Source of the DNA: Prevotella sp. UBA4330
Lineage (GTDB): Bacteria; Bacteroidota; Bacteroidia; Bacteroidales; Bacteroidaceae
Assembly: GCA_002394385.1 (NCBI GenBank)
Contig: DGTS01000021.1
Span: forward strand, 1-64,000
Direction: 5' to 3'
Length of the DNA: 64,000 nt
Made by a program: the position numbers and the translations under genes. This document shows positions 51,394-59,759 of the stretch, piece after piece (position 1 is the stretch's first letter; every line of letters begins with the position of its first letter). Below the pieces are notes generated by a model. The model searched no databases, was not told the origin of the DNA, and was given only the letters and a program-made list of their open reading frames with translations.

Positions 51394-53313
51394 ATGGGAA
51401 AGATTATTGGAATTGACTTAGGAACTACAAACAGTTGCGTTGCTGTTTTCGAGGGCAACGAACCAGTAGTAATCGCTAACAGCGAGGGAAAGCGCACCAC
51501 TCCATCGGTGGTAGGATTCGTACAGGGCGGCGAGCGTAAGATTGGTGATCCGGCAAAGCGTCAGGCTATCACCAACCCGAAGAACACCGTTTACTCTATC
51601 AAGCGCTTCATGGGTGAGAACTGGCAGCAGACAGAGAAGGAAATCTCACGCGTGCCTTATACAGTAGTTAACGAGAACGGCTATCCTCGTGTTGACATCG
51701 AGGGACGCAAATACACTCCGCAGGAAATCTCGGCCATGATACTTCAGAAGATGAAGAAGACCGCAGAGGACTATCTGGGACAGGAGGTGACCGACGCAGT
51801 AATCACCGTGCCGGCATACTTCAGCGACTCTCAGCGTCAGGCAACAAAGGAGGCAGGACAAATTGCTGGTCTCAACGTTCGCCGTATCGTGAACGAGCCT
51901 ACTGCCGCAGCACTGGCTTACGGTGTTGATAAGACCAACAAGGACATGAAGATTGCAGTGTTCGACCTCGGTGGCGGTACATTCGATATCAGTATCCTCG
52001 ACTTCGGTGGCGGTGTGTTCGAAGTGCTTTCAACCAATGGTGACACACACCTTGGCGGTGACGACTTCGACCAGGTAATCATCGACTGGCTCGTTCAGGA
52101 GTTCAAGAACGACGAGGGTGCCGACCTCAAGGGCGACCCAATGGCAATGCAGCGACTGAAGGAGGCTGCCGAGAAGGCAAAGATTGAACTGTCTTCTTCG
52201 ACAAGCACCGAGATAAACCTGCCTTACATCATGCCTGTGGGCGGTGTTCCAAAGCACTTGGTGAAGACACTGACACGTGCTAAGTTCGAGCAACTGGCTC
52301 ACTCGCTCATCCAGGCGTGTCTGGAGCCATGCCAGAAGGCAATGAAGGACGCAGGCCTTTCTACATCTGACATCAACGAGGTAATCCTCGTGGGCGGTTC
52401 AAGCCGTATCCCAGCAGTGCAGACACTGGTGAAGAACTACTTCGGCAAGGAGCCTTCAAAGGGCGTTAACCCCGACGAGGTGGTGGCTGTGGGTGCCGCT
52501 ATCCAGGGTGCCATCCTCAACCAAGAGACAGGTCAGGACATCGTGCTCCTCGACGTTACTCCTCTGACACTCGGTATCGAGACCCTCGGAGGTGTGATGA
52601 CAAAACTGATTGAGGCAAACACCACCATTCCATGCAAGAAGACCGAGACATTCTCTACAGCCGTTGACAACCAGACAGCAGTGACAATCCACGTGCTGCA
52701 AGGTGAGCGACCAATGGCTGCTCAGAACAAGAGCATCGGACAGTTCAACCTCGACGGCATCGCACCGGCACGACGCGGCGTTCCTCAGATTGAGGTGTCG
52801 TTCGACATCGATGCCAACGGTATCCTCAACGTATCGGCAAAGGACAAGGCTACAGGCAAGGAGCAGAAAATCCGTATCGAGGCAAGCAGCGGACTGAGCC
52901 AGGAGGAAATCGACCGCATGAAGGCAGAGGCAGAGGCTAATGCCGAGGCAGACAAGAAAGAGCGCGAGAAAATCGACAAGATGAATCAGGCCGACTCTAT
53001 GATATTCACCACCGAGAACTTCCTCAACGAGAACGGTGACAAACTCGGTGACGAGAAAGCGAATGTAGAGGCAGCCGTTCAGAAACTGAAGGACGCTCAC
53101 AAGAGCGGCGACGTGGCAGCCATCGACACCGCCATGAACGAACTCAACCAAGTGATGCAAGCCGCCTCACAGAAGATGTACGCCCAGGCAGGCGGTGCCC
53201 AGCCAGGTGCCGGCACTGGATTCCAAGGCGGTCAGCAGGCAGGCGGCCAGCAGTCGCAAGGCAGCAACTCCGACGACACCATCCAGGATGCCGACTTCGA
53301 GGAGGTGAAGTAA
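51394..53313 (+). CDS. dnaK: Chaperone DnaK (Hsp70)
   Basis: DnaK refolds proteins with DnaJ and GrpE. The 639-residue protein begins with the ATPase motif GIDLGTTNSCVAVFEG, has DLGGGTFDISILD and VGGSSRIPAVQ, the linker DIVLLDVTPLTLGIET, a beta-sandwich substrate domain and the lid ending in DDTIQDADFEEVK. dnaJ and grpE are not adjacent, so it is a single gene here. Confidence 0.97.
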   Translation: MGKIIGIDLGTTNSCVAVFEGNEPVVIANSEGKRTTPSVVGFVQGGERKIGDPAKRQAITNPKNTVYSIKRFMGENWQQTEKEISRVPYTVVNENGYPRVDIEGRKYTPQEISAMILQKMKKTAEDYLGQEVTDAVITVPAYFSDSQRQATKEAGQIAGLNVRRIVNEPTAAALAYGVDKTNKDMKIAVFDLGGGTFDISILDFGGGVFEVLSTNGDTHLGGDDFDQVIIDWLVQEFKNDEGADLKGDPMAMQRLKEAAEKAKIELSSSTSTEINLPYIMPVGGVPKHLVKTLTRAKFEQLAHSLIQACLEPCQKAMKDAGLSTSDINEVILVGGSSRIPAVQTLVKNYFGKEPSKGVNPDEVVAVGAAIQGAILNQETGQDIVLLDVTPLTLGIETLGGVMTKLIEANTTIPCKKTETFSTAVDNQTAVTIHVLQGERPMAAQNKSIGQFNLDGIAPARRGVPQIEVSFDIDANGILNVSAKDKATGKEQKIRIEASSGLSQEEIDRMKAEAEANAEADKKEREKIDKMNQADSMIFTTENFLNENGDKLGDEKANVEAAVQKLKDAHKSGDVAAIDTAMNELNQVMQAASQKMYAQAGGAQPGAGTGFQGGQQAGGQQSQGSNSDDTIQDADFEEVK

Positions 53314-53344
53314 GACGTATAAGTAAACAACAAGAAAAAAATAG

Positions 53345-53381
53345 AAATCCCGTGTAACCCAAGTAGTTATGCGGGATTTTC
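53345..53381 (+). terminator. Terminator of dnaK
   Basis: AAATCCCG (53345-53352) pairs with CGGGATTT (53372-53379), followed by T residues, 32 bases after the dnaK stop. Confidence 0.75.
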
Positions 53382-53588
53382 AGTTACGCAAACAAATGCG
53401 TATGATGAAATGCAATCATTAATAAAGTCTTGCCAAGGAGTGTTCCTGTCACCCATGGTATTCTGGTGGCGGGCTGGCATCTAGTATTCCACATCACTGT
53501 ATTCTCTTAGGAATGTTTTGCAATTGCCCCATCATCGGTTGAAGTAGCAAGCGACATTGTCTAAAGTATCCCAATTGCTTCAATTGTT

Positions 53589-53635
53589 AAAGCGCAACTA
53601 TAGGAAAAATGTAACCTATAGTTGCACTTTTTGAT
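53589..53635 (+). terminator. Orphan terminator-like hairpin
   Basis: AAGCGCAACTATAGG pairs with CCTATAGTTGCACTTT and is followed by T residues. Its upstream gene, if any, has been lost; it marks the left edge of the accessory island. Confidence 0.6.
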
Positions 53636-53695
53636 AATTGTACTCAAAATCTACATTTTTTTACGGTCTTTTGCAGCTATTAGATTATTTATTAC

Positions 53696-53703
53696 TATCT
53701 TTG
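53696..53703 (+). promoter_or_regulatory. -7 box of the DUF2971 gene
   Basis: TATCTTTG followed by TAG, 48 bases before the ATG. Confidence 0.55.
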
Positions 53704-53751
53704 TAGTCAAAATATGACAATCCCGACAATGAATAGTTATATATAACAACA

Positions 53752-54603
53752 ATGAGTATAAAGGAGCAATTTGAAAAGACCGAAAAGCTGTATCATTTCA
53801 CATCATTTGATACAGCACTGAAAATCATTGAGTCGAACCGTTTAAAGTTTGGCAGGCTGAATAACATGAATGACATTCATGAGAATGACAAACTCATGTT
53901 TGCAGATGCTAACGGTCAGGAAATAGACGTATTTCCCTCAGATGTGTTGGATGCCCTATACGATGAGATTTATAAATATCGTCAGATTAGCTTTACAGCA
54001 GATGGAGCGAAGGGGGACAAAGATGGTTTTGACCTTCATCAAATGTGGGGGCTATATGCAGATAAAGGCGAAGGAGCATGTCTCGTATTTGACAAAAACG
54101 AATTGAAAAAGGGGTTTAGCAAAGGTATGATATATGAAAGGGTATCATATGACGAAACTGTAGAATCATATTATGTGTCTTTTTCAAACAACCCAAGTGA
54201 AATTGCCCAAGAAGTAAAGGAACATGCTAGCAGTATATTCTTTCATAAGCGTAAAGAGTGGGAGCATGAACAAGAATCTCGATTATTGAAAAGATGTCCC
54301 ATCTCAATGCGAGAAGAATATATGTGTTTAGGTCATGCATTGAAATTTGTTATTCTATCGTCCAAACTTCGTAATATTGATGAATTTCTTTATTTCAAGA
54401 AGATAAAAGAAATCAAAGAAAAGGTTGAAAAAGTAGAAATTGCCAGAAATGTTGGGAAAACAGGAAAAATACCAGTCCTCATATATGGAAATGGCCTTTT
54501 TGACTATGCTCTATGTACAGAAGATGGCGAAGAAGAATTATGGAACTCAAAAGACGGGTATGATATTTTAGTGATTGGCGAGAATTGCGATCTTTACATT
54601 TAG
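53752..54603 (+). CDS. DUF2971 family protein
   Basis: The 283-residue protein opens with the DUF2971 signature LYHFTSFDTALKIIESNRLKF, then LNNMNDIHE, and has MWGLYADKGEGACLVFDKN (the W-x-x-Y-A...G-x-C-L-x-F core) and KRKEWEHEQESRLL. This family is widespread near defence and mobile regions; its biochemical role is not established to my knowledge. No signal peptide. It stands alone under its own promoter at the start of an AT-rich accessory island. Confidence 0.82.
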   Translation: MSIKEQFEKTEKLYHFTSFDTALKIIESNRLKFGRLNNMNDIHENDKLMFADANGQEIDVFPSDVLDALYDEIYKYRQISFTADGAKGDKDGFDLHQMWGLYADKGEGACLVFDKNELKKGFSKGMIYERVSYDETVESYYVSFSNNPSEIAQEVKEHASSIFFHKRKEWEHEQESRLLKRCPISMREEYMCLGHALKFVILSSKLRNIDEFLYFKKIKEIKEKVEKVEIARNVGKTGKIPVLIYGNGLFDYALCTEDGEEELWNSKDGYDILVIGENCDLYI

Positions 54604-54768
54604 ATGTTAAGATATTGAACGATTATCAATTTAGAAGAATTGCCCAGAAAGTGTCTTATATTTCTTCATAATATTAAACAATTTGATGAGAGTGACAGGT
54701 TTCATTCATCATTCTAAAACATTAGAAACAGCGAAATTATAAATTACAGAATTATACATTGGTTAAAT

Positions 54769-56529
54769 ATGAATACTTTTATTTTGGATCTTTCTGACTC
54801 TAAAACTTCTAAGTTAGTATATCATACTACACTTTTGAATGAGATCTCGATTTTGTGTGATATTCCAATTGATACAGATTGTATAAAGGTAATAGGCACA
54901 ATTGACTTCCAAAGTGTCGTGTTTGACAGGAAATTCTATAGTGCAATTAAAGGGAACATTGACATTCTTGATTTGAGTAAACTTAAATCATCAGGTTCTT
55001 ATAATTACTTGCATTTAGGCCTTAACGACTGCTTGGGAAGGAAAAAAATAAAGGAAATTATTCTTCCTGATAAATTAAATAATATGCCCATGATACGCAA
55101 TCTTTCAGAATTGAGAAAAATAGTCGCGCTTGGGCTCACTACCTTTAACAATGAAATTCAAACTGACTGTAGGTATAGCCCAAACTTAAGTGGCTGTCCA
55201 AAACTAGAAGAAATTGTTTTCGGGTCCAATATTAAAAATATAACAATAAGAAATTGTTCCATAAAGAGATTAAATATTCCGGAAAGCAATGGTCTGCTGC
55301 AATTGGAGCCCTATGGATTGGCTTATAACAAAGAACTCGAAGAAGTACACATCCCTCAAGATGTGAGAGGACTGCCTATTAGATTATTTGAAGGATGTAT
55401 AAAATTGAGAACCATAACGGGTGGTACTGGTCTTGAAGAAATTGGATTCGGGGCATTTGGTGGATGCATTAATATTATCAGCATTCCGTTTAGAATAGAA
55501 TTGTTAAAGGAAAACCAATTCATATCTCATGATAACTGGATGCAGTATGAACCTGAAGACCATCATACAAGTCGATGGAATCATGGAGATTGTGCTCATT
55601 GTCCTAAAGGTAAATGGTATGAAAAACGTCATGAATGGAATGCAGGATGTAATTTGAAAAAATACTATTGCCGTGACGACGAACAGCGTAAGTGGAAACC
55701 ATATAAAAGAGGTGTAGTTATGAATAATGGCTATATTTGGTGTTTTGATGATTTTAAATATTATAAGACAGATATTGAGGTTGACTGGTGGCATAAGCCT
55801 AAAAGCGTGCATAAATATGTTGAGTTCATATCTCCTGATATAACATTTATCCCTGAAGGAAATTATGTGAATGTCAATTATAATCCACAGGAAAGGAAGG
55901 CATCTGAGCTTTCATTTCCCAATAACAAATTGGCAAAAGTGATTAATTCTTATTTTGAAGATATATCTTATGAACAAATTGTGAGTGAAATAACAAGAAA
56001 GGTAGACGAACTTGATATAGATTCTATAATAGATTCGTTTTCTACGACGTTTTCTCATGATTATTTTAAGATGAACTCCGACACAGAGGGCGAAAGGTAC
56101 GATCTTGATAGAACCGCCAAGTATACAGATGAATACCTCATAAAACTATTACCTCCTATACATGAACACCATGATGATAGAACCGCATGTGTTGTGCACA
56201 ATTCTGATTACGTAAATCCTTATAAAAAGAAATTTGATTTTGAACTATGCTTTAGCACTTTTGATAATAAGAAGGAAGAAAACGAGTACTTTATAGATGA
56301 TATATTTACTTCTTTTCCCAGAACTGGCAACATTCTAAGAGACGCTGATGATTTAAGAAAAGAGGACGACGATATACGCAAAAGAGCTCGAGAAAAATAT
56401 AACAGAAAAGATCATATTGATTATTTGGTTAATTGCAAAATCTCAGAAATTACAAATAAAAAGTTGGAGATAGAATCTAGGCTTCACATAAGGCTGGCAG
56501 AAAAAGAATTTTATCGGCATAATAAATAA
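54769..56529 (+). CDS. Cytosolic leucine-rich-repeat protein with a long unknown C-terminus
   Basis: The 586-residue protein has no signal peptide. Residues about 55-245 show BspA/LRR_5-like periodicity (NIDILDLSKLK, IKEIILPDKLNN, LEEIVFGSNIKNI, LEEVHIPQDVRGLP, LRTITGGTGLEEIGFGAFGGC). Residues about 260-310 hold a Cys/His/Trp-rich patch (HGDCAHCPKGKWYEKRHEWN, CNLKKYYC) that could bind zinc. The rest is charged, with a coiled-coil-like end. Most BspA-type proteins are secreted, so a cytosolic one in an accessory island is unusual. Confidence 0.65.
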   Translation: MNTFILDLSDSKTSKLVYHTTLLNEISILCDIPIDTDCIKVIGTIDFQSVVFDRKFYSAIKGNIDILDLSKLKSSGSYNYLHLGLNDCLGRKKIKEIILPDKLNNMPMIRNLSELRKIVALGLTTFNNEIQTDCRYSPNLSGCPKLEEIVFGSNIKNITIRNCSIKRLNIPESNGLLQLEPYGLAYNKELEEVHIPQDVRGLPIRLFEGCIKLRTITGGTGLEEIGFGAFGGCINIISIPFRIELLKENQFISHDNWMQYEPEDHHTSRWNHGDCAHCPKGKWYEKRHEWNAGCNLKKYYCRDDEQRKWKPYKRGVVMNNGYIWCFDDFKYYKTDIEVDWWHKPKSVHKYVEFISPDITFIPEGNYVNVNYNPQERKASELSFPNNKLAKVINSYFEDISYEQIVSEITRKVDELDIDSIIDSFSTTFSHDYFKMNSDTEGERYDLDRTAKYTDEYLIKLLPPIHEHHDDRTACVVHNSDYVNPYKKKFDFELCFSTFDNKKEENEYFIDDIFTSFPRTGNILRDADDLRKEDDDIRKRAREKYNRKDHIDYLVNCKISEITNKKLEIESRLHIRLAEKEFYRHNK

Positions 56530-56790
56530 ATTCATGAACATCAGCAATACTGGGTAATATGAATGCATTTGGGTAAAGACTATTATTGTGTAAAAGGTGT
56601 AAAAGGGGAAAAAGTAATCAGTCCTTGAAAATAATAGCTATCTCCGATATTGCTTTCCTTTACTGACTCCGTGAGCGATACCATAGAAAGTATTCATAAA
56701 AGAGGCTCTATGTAATAGCATTGATATTATTGATAGCTTGATTTTATATGCGGATATACAAAACTTTATAAGAATACGGCATTAGCAATA

Positions 56791-56880
56791 AACATAGAAG
56801 ACCTGCTGAATAAGCAGAAGATAGAATCAAATACGATCGAGTTTAAGAAGCAAAAAGAAGAGTATGATTGGAAATATTGA
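56791..56880 (+). pseudogene. N-terminal fragment of an AlbA_2/RecG-like gene
   Basis: The frame reads NIEDLLNKQKIESNTIEFKK and then QKEEYDWKY before a stop. This is the usual start of AlbA_2-domain ATP-binding proteins (D-I-E-x-L-L...E-S-x-x-I-E-F-K). The expected ATG is ATA. It runs directly into a second, out-of-frame copy of the same domain. Confidence 0.65.
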
Positions 56881-57504
56881 CATATTGGTAAAAGAGCACT
56901 GTAAACTTCCCAAGGAAATTGGGTGGGTTGAGTTCAAACATAACAACTGTGAACCGAATATGATTGGCGAGGACATAAGTGCTCTTGCAAATACCGCGAC
57001 ATTGAACTACCGCGACTATGCCTATATGATATGGGGAGTAGATGATACGACCCATGAGATAATTGGCACGAAGGTGCGACTACAGATGGAGAAGAAAGGT
57101 GAACAGGAGTTGGAGAACTGGCTCCGTTATCTTCTTTCCAAATGTTTGAGGAACTTGGTCGTGGTTGGGACAGAATGGTGTTGGATTGTGAAGCACAATA
57201 CCTCCCAGCTCCTCGTATTGAGGTTTTCCAAGATAGCACCAAGGTTACTCTTTTCTCTGAAATGGAGTTTTGTAACATTCCTATGGAAGACAAACTTTGG
57301 TCATGCTATCTACATGCTTGTCTAATGTATATACAAGGTGATGCTTTGACAAACAAGTCGCTTAGAGACAGGTTTGGCATTCCTGAAACATCATCCAGCA
57401 GTTCTTCTAGATTAATCAAGGAAGCGATTGGAAAGAACTTAATAAAAGTACTTGACCCAAATACTGCACCTCGTTATATGAAGTATATCCCAATTTGGGC
57501 ATAG
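56864..57504 (+). pseudogene. AlbA_2-domain ATP-binding protein, internally deleted and frameshifted
   Basis: From 56864 one frame encodes an AlbA_2 domain (VEFKHNNCEPNMIGEDISAL, then YMIWGVDDTTHEIIGT) up to ENWLRYL near 57135. A different frame from 57142 encodes the C-terminal part of such proteins (ELGRGWDRMVLDCEAQYLPA, then a winged-helix-like region ending YMKYIPIWA). The HATPase-like middle of roughly 200 residues is missing and the frame changes at the junction, so it is a pseudogene. Confidence 0.7.
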
Positions 57505-57506
57505 AT

Positions 57507-57640
57507 TTAACTTGCTGGTAACTTGCTGGCAACTTGCCGAAACACCAATAATAAAGTTTGCAATATTGCCAAATCACTGATATTAAGGCAGATAAACAAT
57601 TGAATTTAACTTGCCGGTAACTTGCTGGTAACTTGCTGAA
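57507..57640 (+). repeat. Two blocks of three 11-bp TAACTTGCTGG repeats
   Basis: Block 1 (57508-57540) and block 2 (57607-57639) each hold three units of TAACTTGCYGG. The blocks start 99 bases apart, exactly nine 11-bp steps, so all six units lie on about the same face of the helix. Block 2 ends 22 bases before the XRE regulator start. They could be operator sites or a recombination-prone repeat. Confidence 0.75.
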
Positions 57641-57661
57641 GGACTAAAAATAGATATAAAT

Positions 57662-57955
57662 ATGTTATTCGGAGATAAGATTAAAGAGCTCAGAGAAGAG
57701 CAAGGTTTGCTACAACGCCAGTTGGCTGCATTCCTAGAGATTGATACCCCAATGTTCAGTAAGATTGAACGTGGTGACAGAAGAGCAAAGCGTGAGCAGG
57801 TCATCAAGCTTGCGGAGTATCTTCATCAGGATGAAAAGGAAATGCTTACCTTGTGGTTAGCAGACAAGTTCATTGATGCTGTTGAAGATGAGCAGGAACG
57901 AGACTTGTGTAACGATGCTATTCTTGTAGCACAGGAGAAAATCAGGACATTGTAA
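57662..57955 (+). CDS. XRE-family helix-turn-helix transcriptional regulator
   Basis: The 97-residue protein has an N-terminal Cro/CI-type HTH (IKELREEQGLLQRQLAAFLE then FSKIERGDRRAKREQVIKLA) and a short helical tail with LTLWLADKFIDAV. In Bacteroidetes such small regulators often accompany restriction-modification or AlbA_2-type genes. The 11-bp direct repeats before it are plausible binding sites. A strong terminator follows at once. Confidence 0.85.
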   Translation: MLFGDKIKELREEQGLLQRQLAAFLEIDTPMFSKIERGDRRAKREQVIKLAEYLHQDEKEMLTLWLADKFIDAVEDEQERDLCNDAILVAQEKIRTL

Positions 57956-57961
57956 CAAAAA

Positions 57962-57996
57962 AACGACGCAAGGAGTAAACATGCGTCGTTTTTTCT
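57962..57996 (+). terminator. Strong terminator after the XRE regulator
   Basis: AACGACGCA (57962-57970) pairs with TGCGTCGTT (57982-57990), followed by six T. It lies between convergent genes and probably also ends the GH5 transcript. Confidence 0.9.
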
Positions 57997-58010
57997 TATT
58001 ATGGAGGACA

Positions 58011-59159
58011 CTATTTGTCCTCTAATTTCTTTCCTGAGACGAGGATGTCAACCAAGCCTTTGTCCTTGTATTCCTCTTTCTTCTGGTCCCAGAATCCGAA
58101 ATCGGCATCATAGCACCATGTGGTCCATGCGATATTGAACTCGTCGAACACCGCAAGCATGTCTTTCGTCCACTTGTATGCCAACTCGCGGTCAACGGGC
58201 TCATAGACGCCCCACTCTCCGCAGAACAACTGCAGGTCGTACTTCTTTGCCACCTCGATGGCATCCTTAAAGTCCTCGCGTATCTTGTCGATGTTCCATT
58301 CCTGCTTGGTGTATGGTTCCAGCATGGGCTTCAGCGAGTCGGGGGCTGCCTCGTAATCTTCCTTCGAGACGAGAACGCCGGGATAGTTAATCTTGCCTTT
58401 ATACTTCCCGAGTGGAGTCCACCATGCGCCATAGTGCGTGAGCAGCATTGGGTTGTAATAATGGAACGAGAGCACGATGTTCTTGTCGCCCTCTGGCACT
58501 TTCAGGTACTTCATTGTCTCATATCCCTGCCAGCGGTTTGAGCCCACCACGAGTGTGCGCTGCGGCTCGCGTTCGCGCAATGCCTTATGGACTTTCGCTA
58601 TCAACTGGTTCCACTGCTCATGGTCGTCAGCCACCGGTTCGTTCATAAACTCGTATGCCACGGAGTCATTGCTATAACCCTTCAGTGCGTCAGACAGTTG
58701 ATACCACATATTGATGAGGTCCTGCTGTGCCTTGTCAGAGGTAAAGAGTGTATTGGCATCTGCCCCACCCTCGTTCACGGCATTGAAATAATGCGAGCGA
58801 ATGATGTGAAGGTCAACGATGGCACGCAGGTGGTGTTTAATAGACCATTTAAGTGCATTATCAAGCAGTTCCCATGCCTCAGGCAGTTTGTTTCCTTCCT
58901 CATCCCAGAACTGCACCTCATCGATAGGTATGCGCACGAAGTCGAATCCCAGTTGCTCCAGTCTCGCGAAGTCGTCCTCATGAATATGCTGGCGACGTGC
59001 CTCGCCACGTTCCTCCGACTGCGACAGCCAGTGGCTGATGTTCGTTCCCCGCTTAATGCGGAAATCATTCACCGTTCCTTCCGACTGTTTGTCGGTGCAG
59101 GAGTTAACCATAAGTGCAGTGCATACTGCTGCTACAAATATAAACAAATACTTTCTCAT
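58011..59159 (-). CDS. GH5-family glycoside hydrolase lipoprotein (endoglucanase-like)
   Basis: GH5 enzymes cleave beta-linked glucans or mannans. The 382-residue protein is a lipoprotein (VNSC, Cys21) and shows the (beta/alpha)8 landmarks: RGTNISHWL, FDFVRIPI, VDLH, the acid/base Glu174 in YEFMNEP, HYYNPM and the nucleophile Glu315 in FCGEWG. It should act at the cell surface or in the periplasm. The wbuC-like gene lies 45 bases upstream in the same direction, so they may share a transcript. Confidence 0.92.
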   Translation of the reverse strand: MRKYLFIFVAAVCTALMVNSCTDKQSEGTVNDFRIKRGTNISHWLSQSEERGEARRQHIHEDDFARLEQLGFDFVRIPIDEVQFWDEEGNKLPEAWELLDNALKWSIKHHLRAIVDLHIIRSHYFNAVNEGGADANTLFTSDKAQQDLINMWYQLSDALKGYSNDSVAYEFMNEPVADDHEQWNQLIAKVHKALREREPQRTLVVGSNRWQGYETMKYLKVPEGDKNIVLSFHYYNPMLLTHYGAWWTPLGKYKGKINYPGVLVSKEDYEAAPDSLKPMLEPYTKQEWNIDKIREDFKDAIEVAKKYDLQLFCGEWGVYEPVDRELAYKWTKDMLAVFDEFNIAWTTWCYDADFGFWDQKKEEYKDKGLVDILVSGKKLEDK

Positions 59160-59200
59160 AAATAATTATAGTTTGATAAATAATTAATCGCAACGTGACA

Positions 59201-59605
59201 TCACTTCTTCAGATTGAGTATTCCGTCTTTCTCGTGTGGCACGAAGGGACCTTCCTTTGCCTCGAAAGTCATTGTGCCAGGCTCCAGACACTCCACTGAG
59301 TGCCATGTATTCTTAGGTATGTCAACACCATAACGCCCCTCCTCCTGGCATAACACGACACTCTCGACCACCTCTCCCTCGTCGTCATAGATGTTCACCC
59401 GCAGTTTGCCTCTCAACAGGATAATCGTTTCGTCCTTAGTGACATGGTGGTGCACGGGTATCTCCGTCCCCATCTCCAATGCGTTAAGAAAACGGTGGCA
59501 CTTGTCGTCAAGACTTTGGTGGAAGTTATAGTTCATGCGCAGCCGTGGCGACTTTCTCGCCTGTGCCGTCACTTCGTCAAAGAGTTTCTCGTCAATTAGT
59601 TTCAT
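59201..59605 (-). CDS. wbuC: WbuC-family cupin-fold metalloprotein
   Basis: WbuC-like cupins occur in or near surface polysaccharide loci; activity is not defined. The 134-residue product starting MKLIDEKLFDEV has the cupin metal pattern PVHHHVTKDET (His-His...Glu) and TWHSVE. A TTG codon three codons upstream is less likely as start than the ATG at 59605. The promoter box TATCTTTG is at 59638-59645. Confidence 0.85.
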   Translation of the reverse strand: MKLIDEKLFDEVTAQARKSPRLRMNYNFHQSLDDKCHRFLNALEMGTEIPVHHHVTKDETIILLRGKLRVNIYDDEGEVVESVVLCQEEGRYGVDIPKNTWHSVECLEPGTMTFEAKEGPFVPHEKDGILNLKK

Positions 59606-59637
59606 AATACCCAATCAAAACAAAAAGATTTCGTGCA

Positions 59638-59645
59638 CAAAGATA
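59638..59645 (-). promoter_or_regulatory. -7 box of wbuC-GH5
   Basis: The minus strand reads TATCTTTG followed by TGCAC, 32 bases before the wbuC ATG. Confidence 0.55.
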
Positions 59646-59719
59646 ATTATAATTTTCAAACAATTACCGATGCAGAGAAAAAATTCTATCTATTATTTGG
59701 CAGATTGTTCACATTTTCG

Positions 59720-59727
59720 TATTTTTG
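59720..59727 (+). promoter_or_regulatory. -7 box of the FadL-like gene
   Basis: TATTTTTG followed by CATC, 32 bases before the ATG at 59760. Confidence 0.5.
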
Positions 59728-59759
59728 CATCAGTTTAAGAGCAAATATAACCATATCAC

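Larger units (their letters stand above)
53382..53751. other. Spacer between dnaK and the DUF2971 gene
   Basis: No gene. GCAACTATAGG (53594 on) and CCTATAGTTGC (53617 on) form a hairpin followed by ACTTTTTG, a second terminator-like structure with no gene just upstream on either strand. The DUF2971 promoter box lies at 53696-53703. Confidence 0.6.
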
